DNA of 64,000 bases, from assembly GCA_028023455.1 (NCBI GenBank), contig JAQFVV010006255.1:2912001-2976000 (forward strand). Direction: 5' to 3'. A program made the translations under genes and the position numbers. This document shows, in pieces, positions 13,791-25,690 of the stretch. Every line of letters starts with the position of its first letter. Position 1 is the first letter of the stretch. The notes under the pieces were generated by a model. That model was not told the origin of the DNA. It was given only the letters and a program-made list of their open reading frames with translations, and ran no database searches. Origin of the DNA: Epiperipatus broadwayi. Lineage: Eukaryota > Onychophora > Udeonychophora > Euonychophora > Peripatidae.

Positions 13791-16700
13791 AGTAATATTA
13801 ATTCATCGTGTAAAATATGTTACCCAAGTACCACAATTTATCAGCAATCAAGAGAATAATCATTCATAATTTTGGGTAAGACTTATAACAAATCTGTAAA
13901 ATACTAATGTTTCAAAGAATATCAGTGAAAAACTTTGATATTAGATCAGTAAAAATAAATTTTATGCAATAAATCTGACATATTTAATCACAATCCTATT
14001 TATTAGTAATCCCCAATTTTTCATATAGTAAAATATTAATTATATAATTATTGCATTTTGTGCCTCACACTAAATCCATTAATTTGAAGTATTAAAATAT
14101 TAAATCCATTAATGTTATCATGTTAATAACTATTTTTTATTGGGAGACATGTTCACTTATTTTATTTATTTTTGAATATGTAATAGTGATATTTTGTTTT
14201 GGTTCATGAATATGGTTCAGATATTTTCTTTAAATTCTAGTTAAATCATTACAAGTTATTTAATTAACTAGTTGCCTAAAAGATTATTTTCGAGATTTTT
14301 ATAAAATCGTTAAAAAATAAAACATATAATTATTTTATTAGTTGTTTTCTCTTTTATAGCTGATATTGCTGACTAATCAGTCCGAGATATTAATATGCAA
14401 TTAAATATTATACTTCTTAATATTTTTACAGTGATAATGATAATGTATAGAGGAAGTTATTATAATTATAGTGACCTTATATTAGGCTTCTTTTTTTTTT
14501 CCTAATTTATTAAGGATTTTCTTTCCAGCATTGAATTATGCAAAACACATGACATAAGTTTTGCCTCAGTTTGTATGAACTTCTATCCCATACTCTTACT
14601 TAAACAGGGGGGGGGGGTATCATTTGCTGTAACAGCTCTAGTTGATTCTTTTGATAGAAAGATGGTTGTAATTTGCCTTTAAGTTAAAGTTTATTAGAGT
14701 ATAGAATTCACCATTATATATTAATTAATTTTATATTGCTTTTATGTGAAAATATTTTTATATTTTAATATAATTATTTGTATTTCAAATGTAAATTTTG
14801 TTCTGCACAATTTAATTTAATAATGAGAATGGTGGAATGAAAATCTAAAGGTTTCTGATAGATTGTCATTTAAAGAAAATGAAAAAAGTCTCAATTTGTC
14901 CAATTGAATGGAACAGTTGTATTCAGTTGTCACTTTATTGCATAAATACTACTTAACCGCCTTATCAACTAACCTGCGTGATATATATATAATTGTTAAG
15001 CTGTCGCTTCTCCACACTTATTTTTACATTTCATGATACAAATCTACACACATATATATACTTTAGTTACATGTTTTGTTCAATTTAATTTTTTTTTTTT
15101 TGCATTTAAATAATAAAAAAAGTAAATTATTGAAAACAGATTTTTTTTATTACAATTATGCATTATTATATTTATGTACAAAATCTTTTTGAACAAAGAT
15201 GTGTCATAAATGGAAAATGCATTTTTATTATTTTTCATAAAACTGGCTTTTGTTTTACAATCAAAATTTTAAAATTGCCTTAATTCATTCGCAGAAAAAA
15301 ATATATATTCATATGCATTAGTCTTTGTCTATTTATTAATTTTGCAATTAATGGGATTATTCTTTTTTTTTTTTTTTCAATAGAGAATGATCCTTATTTC
15401 TTTATAATTCTGTTCTTACTTTGGGATATCAGCACTTCTCCACTCAAATTAACTGTTCACTTCTTCCAATCATTACTGAAGTTAAACCAATGAATCAATC
15501 TTGTCTTCTTTTAGAACTGTATTTGGCACTCCCATTTTTTCTTTCTCAGATGGTTTAACTTCTCATCCATCAACTTCAGCATTTTGCTCTTAATCTGCCT
15601 CAAATAGGGTATACTGCAGGTAAACCTCTGCAGCTGGTTATATTTTACCTAATAATCTTTAAAATTGTATCTAAATAAGGGGATCATTCACTATTGTATT
15701 GATTTTAATGAATCTGTAGAAATTTATTGAATTACTTTAAAAATTGAATGTAGTTATTATTTTTGTTTCTAAAGAAGTTAAAATTAATTGGAAAGTATAT
15801 ATATAGATTGAAAGAGAGATTTTTTTAAAAGTCTTTTTTGATTTAATTATACATTATTACTTGTAACATTAATTAAGGAATTTATTAATACTTATCTTAA
15901 ATTCAATACTAATCATTTACATTTTTTAGTATTCATTTTTTAAAGCTCTCTATATCTTTTTTATTTCAATTATATTTAATATATAATCTCTTGAAGATGA
16001 ATTGAACTTTTTTTTTTCTTCAGATCTTTATATGTTTTAAAGATATTATTATTTTTGATATTTAGTGAGGAATAATGTAATGTAATAATTGTTAGACATT
16101 TTAATAATTATTATAATTAAATAATCAGAATTAATTGGATTTTTTAATTATTATCCCGAAGTATTTACTAATGGACAGTGACTGTATTTAAGGAAAATAT
16201 TACATTGTATTTTTTTAAAGTATTTTACTTTTATTACTCTTTCAAAAGAACATTATTTTTTGCTAAAATGTATATTTTCTTTTTACTTAAAAGGATATTT
16301 ATATTTTAATTCAGCTCAAAATAATTAATATAAATTTGCATTAGCATAATGTAGCAGTACTATGTGCCTTTCTATTAATAAGCACTCTAGGTATTTGCAT
16401 ACCTGCCTCCTCTATGGTTAATTTATGTGCATATATTCTTCTATTTACATTCATTAATAATATTGCTAAATCATGTCAGAGACATAATTTTGAAAAAATA
16501 AAATTAAATAAATACAATTTTTTGATTAAAACACAAGAAAATATCATATCAAGTACTTCCAAACCTCAATTTTTTTGTTACAATTTATATCTCTCTAATA
16601 TTTGTTGACTAAATGTAAACACAGTTATCAACAATTTTTAATTTGTTTCAAAAACTACAACATTAATATTAATTGAATATAAAATTATTATATTTTCTTT

Positions 16701-17217
16701 TAATATATATTACATATGTCAAGATAATGTAACACAAAGCATTTATTGGCTAACAGGAGGTCTAGTGGCCTTTCCCAATAATGTTCTGCTGCTGCAAGTT
16801 AATTTGCATACTTAAATGGTATAGATGTTTTTGTCATAGAATTATATTGGAATAACATAATTGTATTTTGTTAAATTTAGTTAAAGGTTAATTTCAGATT
16901 TGTTTTAATTGCTAGCAAAATATGTAAAACAAATTGTCATGAATTCAAAATTTTAGAATGATTGAACTTGTATGTGCTATTATCTTGAGTAGCAGGATAA
17001 GTATAAAAGATGGTTACAAAGTGGGTATAGTATATTATTGTCATATCAAAATATTTTCAGTTAGCTAAATACCACTCACACAAGAGTCTAGATGCATTGA
17101 TTGGAGAATTTAAGATGATCACATTTGGAAAATAAAAGGAATCATCATTGTTACTACTTGATTAAGACTATTTGATGGATTTTTTAATTTATATATATAT
17201 TTGTGTACATATATAAT
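13791..17217. other. AT-rich intronic DNA without recognisable genes
   Basis: No coding, RNA or transposon signature is visible. An 11-base G run lies at 14607-14617. The segment around 15420-15650 is somewhat richer in C and may be an old repeat. A 64-codon open frame at 16414-16608 is low complexity and not credible as a gene. Confidence 0.5.
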
Positions 17218-17271
17218 ATTAAATAAACAATATGAAAGATATATAAATGAAACATTTTGAAATGTTAAAGT
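17218..17271 (+). repeat. Left direct repeat flanking foldback MITE
   Basis: About 54 bases, beginning with a TATATAATATTAAATAAACA-type motif and continuing through AAAGATATAT, reappear in the same orientation at 17753-17806 on the other side of the foldback element. The two copies differ at several positions. This could be an older duplication into which the foldback inserted, or part of a larger composite element. Confidence 0.5.
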
Positions 17272-17280
17272 TAATTTTAA

Positions 17281-17678
17281 CTTATGCCCTCTGCAGAATA
17301 TATTTTTCTGTCAATAACTGATATCATTGGTTATCTGGAAACTAGTTGAAATTCCATCAATTGTAGCAGTTGCTATTAACCTCAATCACAATGTTTAATT
17401 TGATATTAAAGTTTAAACAAAAAATTTTTGTGGTAGCTTAATGTTAATAGATAAGATAGAACTTAATACTTAAATTACCTCAAAATTTACATTTAAACAA
17501 TAATATTAAGTTGAATATTGTGATTGAGGTTAGAGAGAAATTGTGTTGCTATTTTGGTGGAATTTTATCTAATTTCCAAGCTATTGATATCATTGGTTAT
17601 TGACAGAATTATAAGTGTATCAGAGATTGATTGTTCAATCACTTGAAAGATCTTGAAAATTTTTATAGAGGGCATAAG
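17281..17678. mobile_element. Foldback MITE with TAA target duplication
   Basis: A 398-bp element begins with CTTATGCCCTCT and ends with its exact reverse complement. The arms continue imperfectly inward: CTGTCAATAAC pairs with GTTATTGACAG, and ACCTCAATCACAAT pairs with ATTGTGATTGAGGT. Trinucleotides TAA at 17278-17280 and 17679-17681 flank it directly, as expected for the TWA target duplications of PIF/Harbinger elements. A TA duplication as in Tc1/mariner would also fit if the ends are drawn one or two bases differently. There is no coding capacity, so it is a non-autonomous miniature element moved by a transposase encoded elsewhere. The 12-bp ends and the two arms are directly visible; the superfamily is inference. 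Confidence 0.75.
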
Positions 17679-17752
17679 TAAAATTTATGTTAATAATATT
17701 ATTATATTTTTATGTAATGTTTAATTAATTATTTAATTATACATATATGATA

Positions 17753-17806
17753 TTTAAATAAACAATACTAAAGATATATCAATAAAGCACATTTAAACAT
17801 GTAATC
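17753..17806 (+). repeat. Right direct repeat flanking foldback MITE
   Basis: Second copy of the roughly 54-bp motif at 17218-17271, same orientation, about 535 bp downstream. The sharing of TTAAATAAACAATA and AAAGATATAT blocks in order makes chance in AT-rich DNA unlikely but not impossible. Confidence 0.5.
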
Positions 17807-19313
17807 ATAATGCTGATATGAAAATGCTTAAAATAATAAGTATTTGAAAGTCTATGAAGCTGAAAGATAAAAAACTATTCAGGATTCAAATTTTCACATG
17901 AATTTGTCATCTAGTTATTACATCCTGTTCTTTTTTAGTCTGACAAATTCAATTATATGATTATGGAGCCACAAGGGCTACTCTGTAGAAATTATAATAT
18001 AAAAAAAGCCTACAAATTATTATATAAAAGTTTCACTGCAACACAGCAGCAGCGTATTATTAATTATAAAGTAAATGTGAAATAAAATTTGTTATTAAAA
18101 TAAAGTTGTTTTAAAATATATTGCAACTCATGATTTTTAAATGGATATAACTCATACTATCAAATGTGGGTTATACCATATAAGATAGATATAATCAATA
18201 CAATTTTGACTTCACATTTCTCTTGCAATAAACAATCAGGGTGAATATATAGTACTTACATATATGAACAGTATCTAAAATACTTATAGAGCTGAAGCAC
18301 TTTTAAATAAATTGTTAGAATAACTTGTGTGAAATGTTATAAAGAAAATTCAAAAATAGCAGCTTGCATCCAAAATTTTGTAACATGCCTTTAAAAATAT
18401 TTATATTCCACATAAAAAAATAAAAGTTTGTTATTATGTGTAAGATATGATTGTTTGTCATACTTGGTAATGAATGATATTGTATGAAATGTAGCTGATG
18501 ACAGTATTCACATAGAAATTTTGATCCTGTATGAAGTTTTTTTTAACCTAATATTTTAAAACTGTTTATTCACAGTTTTTATCATTATTTGTTCCATTTG
18601 TTTATAAACATTTCATTATTATACATATATGATTAATATACAGGGATTATAGGACTATGATTTAAATCAAGAACTACTTGTATTTCTTTGTATGATGGAA
18701 AATGCTCAGTTTTCATGTAAATAAATAAAAGATTTTAATCTTTAATTCATTATAAAACTGACCATTGAGCTCATTCATATTGCAATTATAGAGGCCATGA
18801 GAGATGGATAACATGTTCTTTGCATCCATTTTTGATAATATAGAATAATTATTATTCTAGAAGATGACAATATTTACATTATTGAATGAACTTTTCTCCT
18901 TTTCCAAATATTTAAATAATGTGCAGATGTGATATCTCCATACAAATTAGTGATTGAATCAAAAGAGTACCATAACATATCTTTTCAAATTTTGATAGTT
19001 TTACCACATATTTCTCAATTGAGACAAGGTAATCTTATTAAAAGATTTAGATGGGGGGGGGTTCCAGCTTTTAAGTAAATTTCAATTTAAAGTCAAATAC
19101 ATGTAGCTATTTTCTTAGGGTTTTAATTTGTAAAAAGAAAAAAATGTCATATTCGTAAATATTTTCATTTTTATGCCACATGATGTGATAAAAGACTTAT
19201 TTAATCAAACTACTGTTTTAATTTTTTTTAAATCACTTATTATTTCTATTATTTCAAAAGGTTTACTGAAATTATTTTCTGATATTTGTATGTGATTGGT
19301 TATATATTTATAG
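17807..19313 (+). other. End of MARCHF6 penultimate intron
   Basis: AT-rich non-coding DNA ending in the acceptor AG at 19312-19313 that precedes the penultimate MARCHF6 coding exon. The polypyrimidine tract is weak: the last bases read TATATATTTATAG. A 9-base G run lies at 19053-19061. No other feature is recognised. Confidence 0.6.
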
Positions 19314-19449
19314 GTGTAAATTTTGAAACACAGAATCTGGTACTACGTCGTATTTATCCATCTCTTCTTGTTGTCATCCTCCTACTTGCTTTCTGTGTGT
19401 TCCAAGCAAGACAATTTCATCGACTCTATGAGCACATTAAAAATGACAA
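19314..19449 (+). CDS. MARCHF6: MARCHF6/Doa10-type E3 ligase, penultimate coding exon
   Basis: This exon encodes 44 full codons plus split codons at both ends, starting GT-GTA-AAT and ending GAC-AA before the donor GTAAGT at 19450. The peptide contains NLVLRRIYP, a hydrophobic segment SLLVVILLLAFCVF, and RLYEHIKND, which closely match the end of human MARCHF6 (TEB4), where the last transmembrane helix is followed by the cytosolic tail. MARCHF6 is a multi-pass ER ubiquitin ligase with an N-terminal RING-CH domain. It ubiquitinates misfolded proteins and sterol-pathway enzymes for ER-associated degradation. The RING-CH domain and earlier membrane segments are encoded upstream, outside the window or in exons I could not find. 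The split first codon is xGT, so Gly if the previous exon ends in G as in orthologues. The split last codon (AA|G, Lys) joins exactly in frame with the exon at 46694. Family assignment is strong. Confidence 0.93.
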
Positions 19450-19534
19450 GTAAGTAAATTTTTATTAATAGATAAGAATCAAACAAAAGTTATTTTATAA
19501 AAGGAAAAAAAAAATTTTTTTTTTTAAAATAAAA

Positions 19535-22500
19535 GCCTAGTTTTTGCATGTATTCTTACTGACTACTATTATAATATTATGCTTATTATTTGTTATGTCT
19601 TTTTAAATTCAATATCATAATGTTTCTATATTTTAAAGTTTTTTAAGGATTGACTGTCCTATATTATTATTTTGCATTTTTTACAAGTATTTTGAAAGAA
19701 TAAAATTAAGAATAAACCAATTATTGAGAATCATCTTTCTTCAGAATAGGCAGAATTTAGATCAGAATGAAGCTGCCATGAATAAACTACCCATATTAAA
19801 AAGAGCTTTCATAATTAATAAAAATCTAGGACTGTCTTTATCACTCTAATGTAAATTATGATTGTGGTTAAAAAAATAGTGTCCTAAAAGTTTTAATTAT
19901 AGGACATCTATTAATTTATTTGACAAAATGCTATCCCATAAAAAAAAAAAAATTCAAATGATTAAATGATAATCATAATACATAAAATACAGAATAATAT
20001 TTTTTTACATTCCAAAACAAATTTATAATATTGACTGTGAGATGGGGAAAAAAAACTTTTTTTCTATTTTACAGCATTAAGAAATAAAAAATGATATAAT
20101 ACACAACCAGTGAAAAACAAAAACATATCATTTTTAATTTATAAATGTGAAAATTCTGAAAAATAATGCCAAATACGCATTACCGCAATTGGAAATTAAG
20201 TGCAAAAAAAAAAAAAGACATCCATTTTGAAAAAAGTTATATGTGCATTTTTAAATTTGAAAGTAAATTGTTAATAGGGGGGGTGGGGTGTAAAATATAT
20301 ATTTTTTTAACATTAATGTTAAATTTATATTTTTTATTTCATAACTTATTTTCATTAATATTATTGTCTTTTGCACATAAAATTTGAAACTTTATGCTTA
20401 TTTAATTATCTTTATTTTTGTTTTAAAGTGAATATGTATACAATATAATAAAATATTAATTCTTTTATATTTTTGCATCATTTGCTAGCAACCGTTTGGA
20501 TTATATTTCCAACATTTTATTTATTTTTAAACCTTTATTCTGTAATATATATCAATAAATTTTACTTAATTTATTAGAAATTAGTTTTATTTATGGAGAA
20601 CATTCTTTATATAATCAGAACAATAGTTTTTCTTTTTATTGGATGATTGTTGTATTGCTGATAAAAATAATAAATGAACAAAATATTTGTTATTTGAAGT
20701 CCATTTCTAATGTCCAAACAAATTATTGTTAAGTTATTGTAAAGCAACAAAATTCTGTTTTAAAATTTAAAATTGTGCTTATAATTATTTTAAAATGACA
20801 AAAATTGATTTCTGTGGTATTTGTGAAGGCAGAGTTGATCATAATTTTGTTTTAACTGTTATAATACTTTTCTTGACTTTTTCTTTTTAAAACAAATATT
20901 TTTGTATAAAATCTAAGAGTAATCATGAATGTTTTTATTTTAAAATAAATATGTATTACAAAAATAATCATAGATATATAAATAAATATGGAAAGTATAG
21001 AATTTTCTTTACTAAAATAATAGCAAAGCACTTGCAAGTACTCTTACTAGTATTCTCAAAGCCTGAGATTTCACCAATCATTCGCATTCATGGTACATTT
21101 ACATTTAATTCTTTGAAGAATATTGGCATCTTCAGATTTTTACCAACTAATAAATCAATATAGATTTTAGTTCTAGTTTCTACCATCAATGATAGTCACA
21201 GAAAAATGAAGGTAAACAAAAAGTGACCACAGTACCTTTGTGAAGAGCTGCCTTTCTATGAGTGAATAAATTAATATCCAAACACTTCATTTGTGTATTA
21301 TTATCAACATTTAAAAATACATATTACAATTTTTTATAACTACAGTAACACTTAATTATTAGGTATATTATTTGATTCTTATTGAACATAAAATCAATCT
21401 TCATGCTATTTTTATGAAATTAATCAAACATGATTCATTGAACAGATGTGGGTGAATTTTCTATTTATTTGATTTTATATTTAGAAAAGAGTATTTGCTT
21501 GGCTAGAAGCATATCAAATATATATATATGCTGAATTGAAATTGTGTTTTCTAAACTAGAATTAATAAAAAGTTGAGAAAATACAGGGGGGAAAAAAAAC
21601 TGAGATAGACATTCACCTCTTATGTTTTTTTTTTTATGATAGAATTTTTGTGGGATGTCATATATCTAATGAAGAAATCTCTGCTTTTCTTTTCCACTCA
21701 ATGCATATAATATATACATACATACACTCAAGCAAAAAACAAGTTATTATGAAATATTTTTTTACAATTACTTATGTCTGCTCTCTATGTTGTGTTCTTG
21801 TCATACCAAATTTCAGACTAAGATATTAATCGTATTTTTTTAAAAAAAAAACAACAATTAAATTGGATGTATATATTGATGTGGGACTGCACTTAATGTG
21901 TTGTGGATGCATTGGTTCATGTGATTTTGTTTGAGTTCTTCTCAAAGAAATGATTGTGTAATTGAATAAATAATGTTTTAATCAATTGTATTTATCTTAG
22001 ATAATAAAAAATAGTCCTGCTATTAAAAAATGTCATTATCAGCCAAGATAGGTAATCAAAAATAGGGTATGTTAAAATTTTAAATATTATACTAGACTAT
22101 CATCTAATGATTTGTTGACTTATAATGTTAGATCATTTTCAGTTAAAAGATTAATATGAATTTGAAAAATTATCTCTTATTAATCAAACATTATTAAACT
22201 TTATAAAGAGACTAAACTATCATCATAGGAAATTTTAATACAAGATTTAGAAAACATTTTACAAATCAAATTGCAATTGACAAATTTAATATAGTAATAA
22301 GAGAAAATAAATACTGAAGCAATAAAATGATTATATTTTGGATAATAGAAATATTTTAAGTCGGTAATATATTCATGCAAGAAGCAATCATTAATCAAAA
22401 ATGCATATTAATGCAAAATTAAAAAACAAGCACTTAAAGAACACAGTTTTAACATACTGTATAAGACTTCAGAAACACTAGAACTTAATTCATTTTTTAA

Positions 22501-22545
22501 AACAATTAAATGAAATCAACTAGAATAAATGGAGATAAATATTTT
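19535..22545. other. AT-rich intronic DNA without recognisable features
   Basis: Within the terminal MARCHF6 intron. It contains low-complexity A/T tracts, a 7-base G run at 20277-20283 and short AT-driven ORFs at 20166, 20852, 20951 and 22201 that resemble no protein family. I see no RNA gene or element boundary. Confidence 0.5.
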
Positions 22546-23120
22546 TTTACATTAAATGCTTTTATTTACTATGCACCAAAAAGTCAAAAAATAATTGTTT
22601 CTTTAAGCACAATTGGGATTTTTAGATTTAACTTAGATGAAATATAGAATTTAAGCTAATTAATTTCTGAATTCTCCCCTGCCCCCAATATTTTTATTTC
22701 AAGTTAAATCTAAAAATTTCAATTGTGCTTGAAGAAACAATTATTTTTTGCTTTTTAGGCATGGGAAATAAAAAGCATTTTCTATAATAAAAAAATTATC
22801 TCTATTTATTTTTAATTTGTTAGTATTGACACAGTAAATAAAAATGTAAAACTATATTATCCTTTATTAGTTGATATATATATATATATTACTACATATT
22901 TCTGCTATAAATTAATATGTGTACCTCTTATGTATATAACATATGTAATGTGTGTGTGTTGAATTGTATATGTGTACAATAAAGCACTAATTAACTTAAA
23001 ATATGAAAACATCCTTTTGTTGAAAAGTATTTGATCAAAGTTTAACAAAACTATATTGTAAAGTAATTTTACTTTATTCTAACTTAAATGAAGCTTATAA
23101 TTGAAACCAAGTAAACTGTG

Positions 23121-23247
23121 CACATTATTTAAAACATATTGAAATTCTAAGAACAATTTTTAAATTTGATACTAAAATATTCAAAAATTTCTTGATCAGT
23201 GTTCCATGTGTAAGAAAATAGGTCACTACCTAAAATATTATAGTGCC
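23121..23247 (+). repeat. Tandem unit 1 inside repeat A copy 1
   Basis: This block, from ATTATTTAAAACAT to ACCTAAAATATTATAGTGCC, recurs with changes at 23391-23510 (about 266 bp downstream). Shared landmarks are AATTCTAA, AAATTTGATA, AAAATATTCAA and ACCTAAAATATTAT. The second repeat A copy has a single related block near 50205-50350, so the duplication seems specific to copy 1. Confidence 0.45.
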
Positions 23248-23390
23248 TTATCACTTGGGTAGTGATTTTTAAAAAATGTACAAAGTTTCAACAAATTATA
23301 TTGAATTTAAATCTATTAAATCTTGATTTTAAAAAGTAATTATAATTTTAAATTGAAATCAAAAAAAATCTATATTGCCCTCTCATGACC

Positions 23391-23510
23391 CTTACTTAAA
23401 ACATTAGTAATTCTAAAAATGAATTGTAAATTTGATAACAAAATATTCAAAATTTCTCTATCCATTGATTCAGATCTAAGAAATTAAATTACCTAAAATA
23501 TTATCGTCCC
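23391..23510 (+). repeat. Tandem unit 2 inside repeat A copy 1
   Basis: Partner of 23121-23247 in direct orientation, period about 266 bp. The order of the shared blocks is kept, with substitutions and small gaps, indicating an old duplication. Confidence 0.45.
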
Positions 23511-24229
23511 ATATTGCTTTGCCTGGTATTTCTTTCATATATACTGCAGCAGATAATCTGAAGTTCAGATTATGCTTCATGATTATTAATACTCATAGTA
23601 CCATCCAACAAGGTTCAAAGTCTATCTCTCCATGCTCATACACGTACTCGCTTTTTTTTCCCATTTCAATATTAATCCTGTTTTGCTAGAAATAAGTTAA
23701 CAATTTGGGAAAGAAAGTAAATTAATAGAGTCATGGACATGCAGCGAGGGATAGATGTATATGAATTTATTGGGAAATATGTATTTAAAATTTTGTATAT
23801 TTTATTAATAATGGTGGCACGAGATAAGGCGATCAGGTTAGAAATTTCTAGAAGCATTACTATGAGGTTTAAAACAAAAAAAAAAGGGGGGGGGATTAAT
23901 TATTGTTACCAGATAAATCAAAATTGCAATTAATAAAAGTACATTTTCCATTAGCAGAAAGTTAATCTATTGAAGAGATCTTTCACAAATATTAAAATAG
24001 AATTTAAAACAATCGTTCATGAATTTTTCAGACTGATTGCATTATTTTAAAATACTTATGAAACAAACACAGGTTCCTATGGAAAAATATCCAATGTATA
24101 AAAATTACACACTACTTCAGGCTACAGGCACAAAGTGCATTTCAAATATCCAGGGGATCATATAAAGAGTGTGAAAATTTGATTATACTTGACTTTGATT
24201 TTGCTTTTAGAAAGAGTTGTTTTAACTAA
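23511..24229. other. Intronic DNA, no feature recognised
   Basis: Includes a run of A followed by nine G at 23886-23894 and two overlapping ORFs on opposite strands (23672-23857 and 23733-23933) that are mirror images of the same AT-rich sequence and resemble no protein. I see nothing else here. Confidence 0.5.
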
Positions 24230-24430
24230 CTTTATGTTGCTATAATTATGGGAGAGGAGTAAAACCATTGGCCATCTCTTTTTGGCCACTCCTGAGCCAC
24301 TCTCTACTGAAATGCCTCTTAGAACTTAAAATGAAACCATGAATTATTTAACTGTGCCTTGAACCTAATCTGGAAAATTATGCTGCTTGCTTTTTCAAGT
24401 TTCAAACTACATCAAGAATAATGAACTGTT
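24230..24430. other. Less AT-rich island in terminal intron
   Basis: A stretch of higher G+C without low-complexity runs or a useful ORF, containing the short inverted pair TTGGCCATC and TTTGGCCACTC near 24270-24290. It is the first of several islands in the 24.2-26.7 kb part of the intron. It may be a regulatory element; nothing in the sequence proves it. Confidence 0.3.
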
Positions 24431-25379
24431 ACCCAAAAAGGGAATCAAGCAAGTATTACAAAGGTAATAGTGACACCTCCTACTTATTTTCTATATCTGT
24501 TGTATATTAACTATCACTAAGATTAAATGGAAACATAATGTAAATTCCCATAAAATTAACTTATCTTTATAACAATATTTAATCCGCTTTCTATATGATT
24601 TTTTATAAAACTAATCATGCGGCATTGATTTTCTATATATAATATGTACTTGTTTGTTCATGTAATATGCCATTAATTTATTCCTCAACTCTGCAAATGT
24701 TTTTAAATTTAGCTAAGTCTCTTGTCATTAAAAGTGAGCATCATTTAATTAATTAAGTTGTTTATTACAAAATTGTACATTTGCTGGGTTGGAAAGATTT
24801 AAAATGTTACCTTTCTTAGTATACTATGATTGCGATTTGATGGAGGGGGGGGGAGCATTTTCCACCTACAATGCTTTTATGATTAAAATAACTTTAATAA
24901 ACAAATGTAAATAATTTAAGATCGCAGATCTTGGGCAATTAGAAAGTAAATAATTTTATATCTTTCATATGTCATTTCTATATTTAATCATCGCCTAAGA
25001 TAATAATTATATGTCATGTAATGATTCTCCAAAGAGTGTCAGCCACATAAATAGGTAAATTAATGCTGTTAAAATTTTTTTATCACTTGGTATCAAATCC
25101 AGAACAATATTAAAGTTGAGGTTAGATGGTATGGAGGTGGGGGAAGTTGGGGCTTTATATTTTAAAATTTATTAAAAGAAAAGAAAATTACTAAAATGAG
25201 AAAATCAGTCTTATATTTTATAATATGCGTCATAATGTTAGTTATCTTTAAATAAGTCATCTTAAGCAATTTGATCATGCCATCAAGAAAAGGGAAGAAC
25301 TAATATATTATGGGTTAAATTTAAGCCCCATAAATGATTGTTATATTTTGTCCAAATGTTGCTAATGTCGGTCTATTTT

Positions 25380-25690
25380 ATAAAATATGAGCTATTCATC
25401 AAAAGTACACATCAGGAAAGACCCAAGCCATTTAATCTTCATTTCCAGTCTGTGATAGGAAATAGACCCTGGAGAATGTGCCTGATTAATAATGGGATTT
25501 TGCATTTATCAGGGTAATCCCATTCAGGCTAAATATTTCTTTGTTCCAGAGACTGACCTCTGTTAATTTGGAGCGTGGCAAGCCAGTCTAATATGATGCA
25601 AAACAAAAATCGCATTTCCATTCGATAATCTCATACGCACACCATCATGTCTCATAAATGAAGTCCTTAACATAAAAATAGCCTGCACAT
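25380..25690. other. Candidate conserved non-coding element
   Basis: About 39 percent G+C over 25441-25620 by direct count, against about 23 percent in a nearby 60-base sample. It has no simple repeats and no open frame. It contains an inverted pair AATGGGATT and AATCCCATT within 40 bases, the latter embedded in GGTAATCCCATT, which holds the TAATCC core bound by Otx/Pitx-type homeodomains. A TTTTGCAT and an ATGCAAAA word resemble POU half sites. Such composition and motif density are typical of developmental enhancers in long introns. Conservation itself cannot be seen from one sequence. Confidence 0.45.

Larger units (their letters stand above)
22549..23510. repeat. Repeat family A, copy 1, with palindromic head
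   Basis: The first 230 bases form a long palindrome: 22549-22633 pairs with 22701-22781 over about 80 bases with few mismatches, through the blocks AATAATTGTTTCTT, AGCACAATTG and TTTTTAGATTTAACTT. The sequence after the palindrome aligns in order with the sequence after the second palindrome at 49728-49992. Shared blocks are AATGTAAAACTATAT, ATTTCTGCTATAA, TTATTTAAA followed by AAATTCTAAG, and TTGAATTTAAAT. Similarity continues to about 23330, and a tandem part-copy follows to 23510. No ORF is present. It is an undescribed interspersed repeat by my reading; a non-autonomous DNA transposon with an asymmetric tail is the best guess. Confidence 0.6.

Noticed and set aside
1-19313. Earlier MARCHF6 exons, especially the one that should end in G before 19314
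   Set aside because: I looked for the conserved segment preceding the last membrane helix and found no convincing match with a donor site. It is probably upstream of the window.
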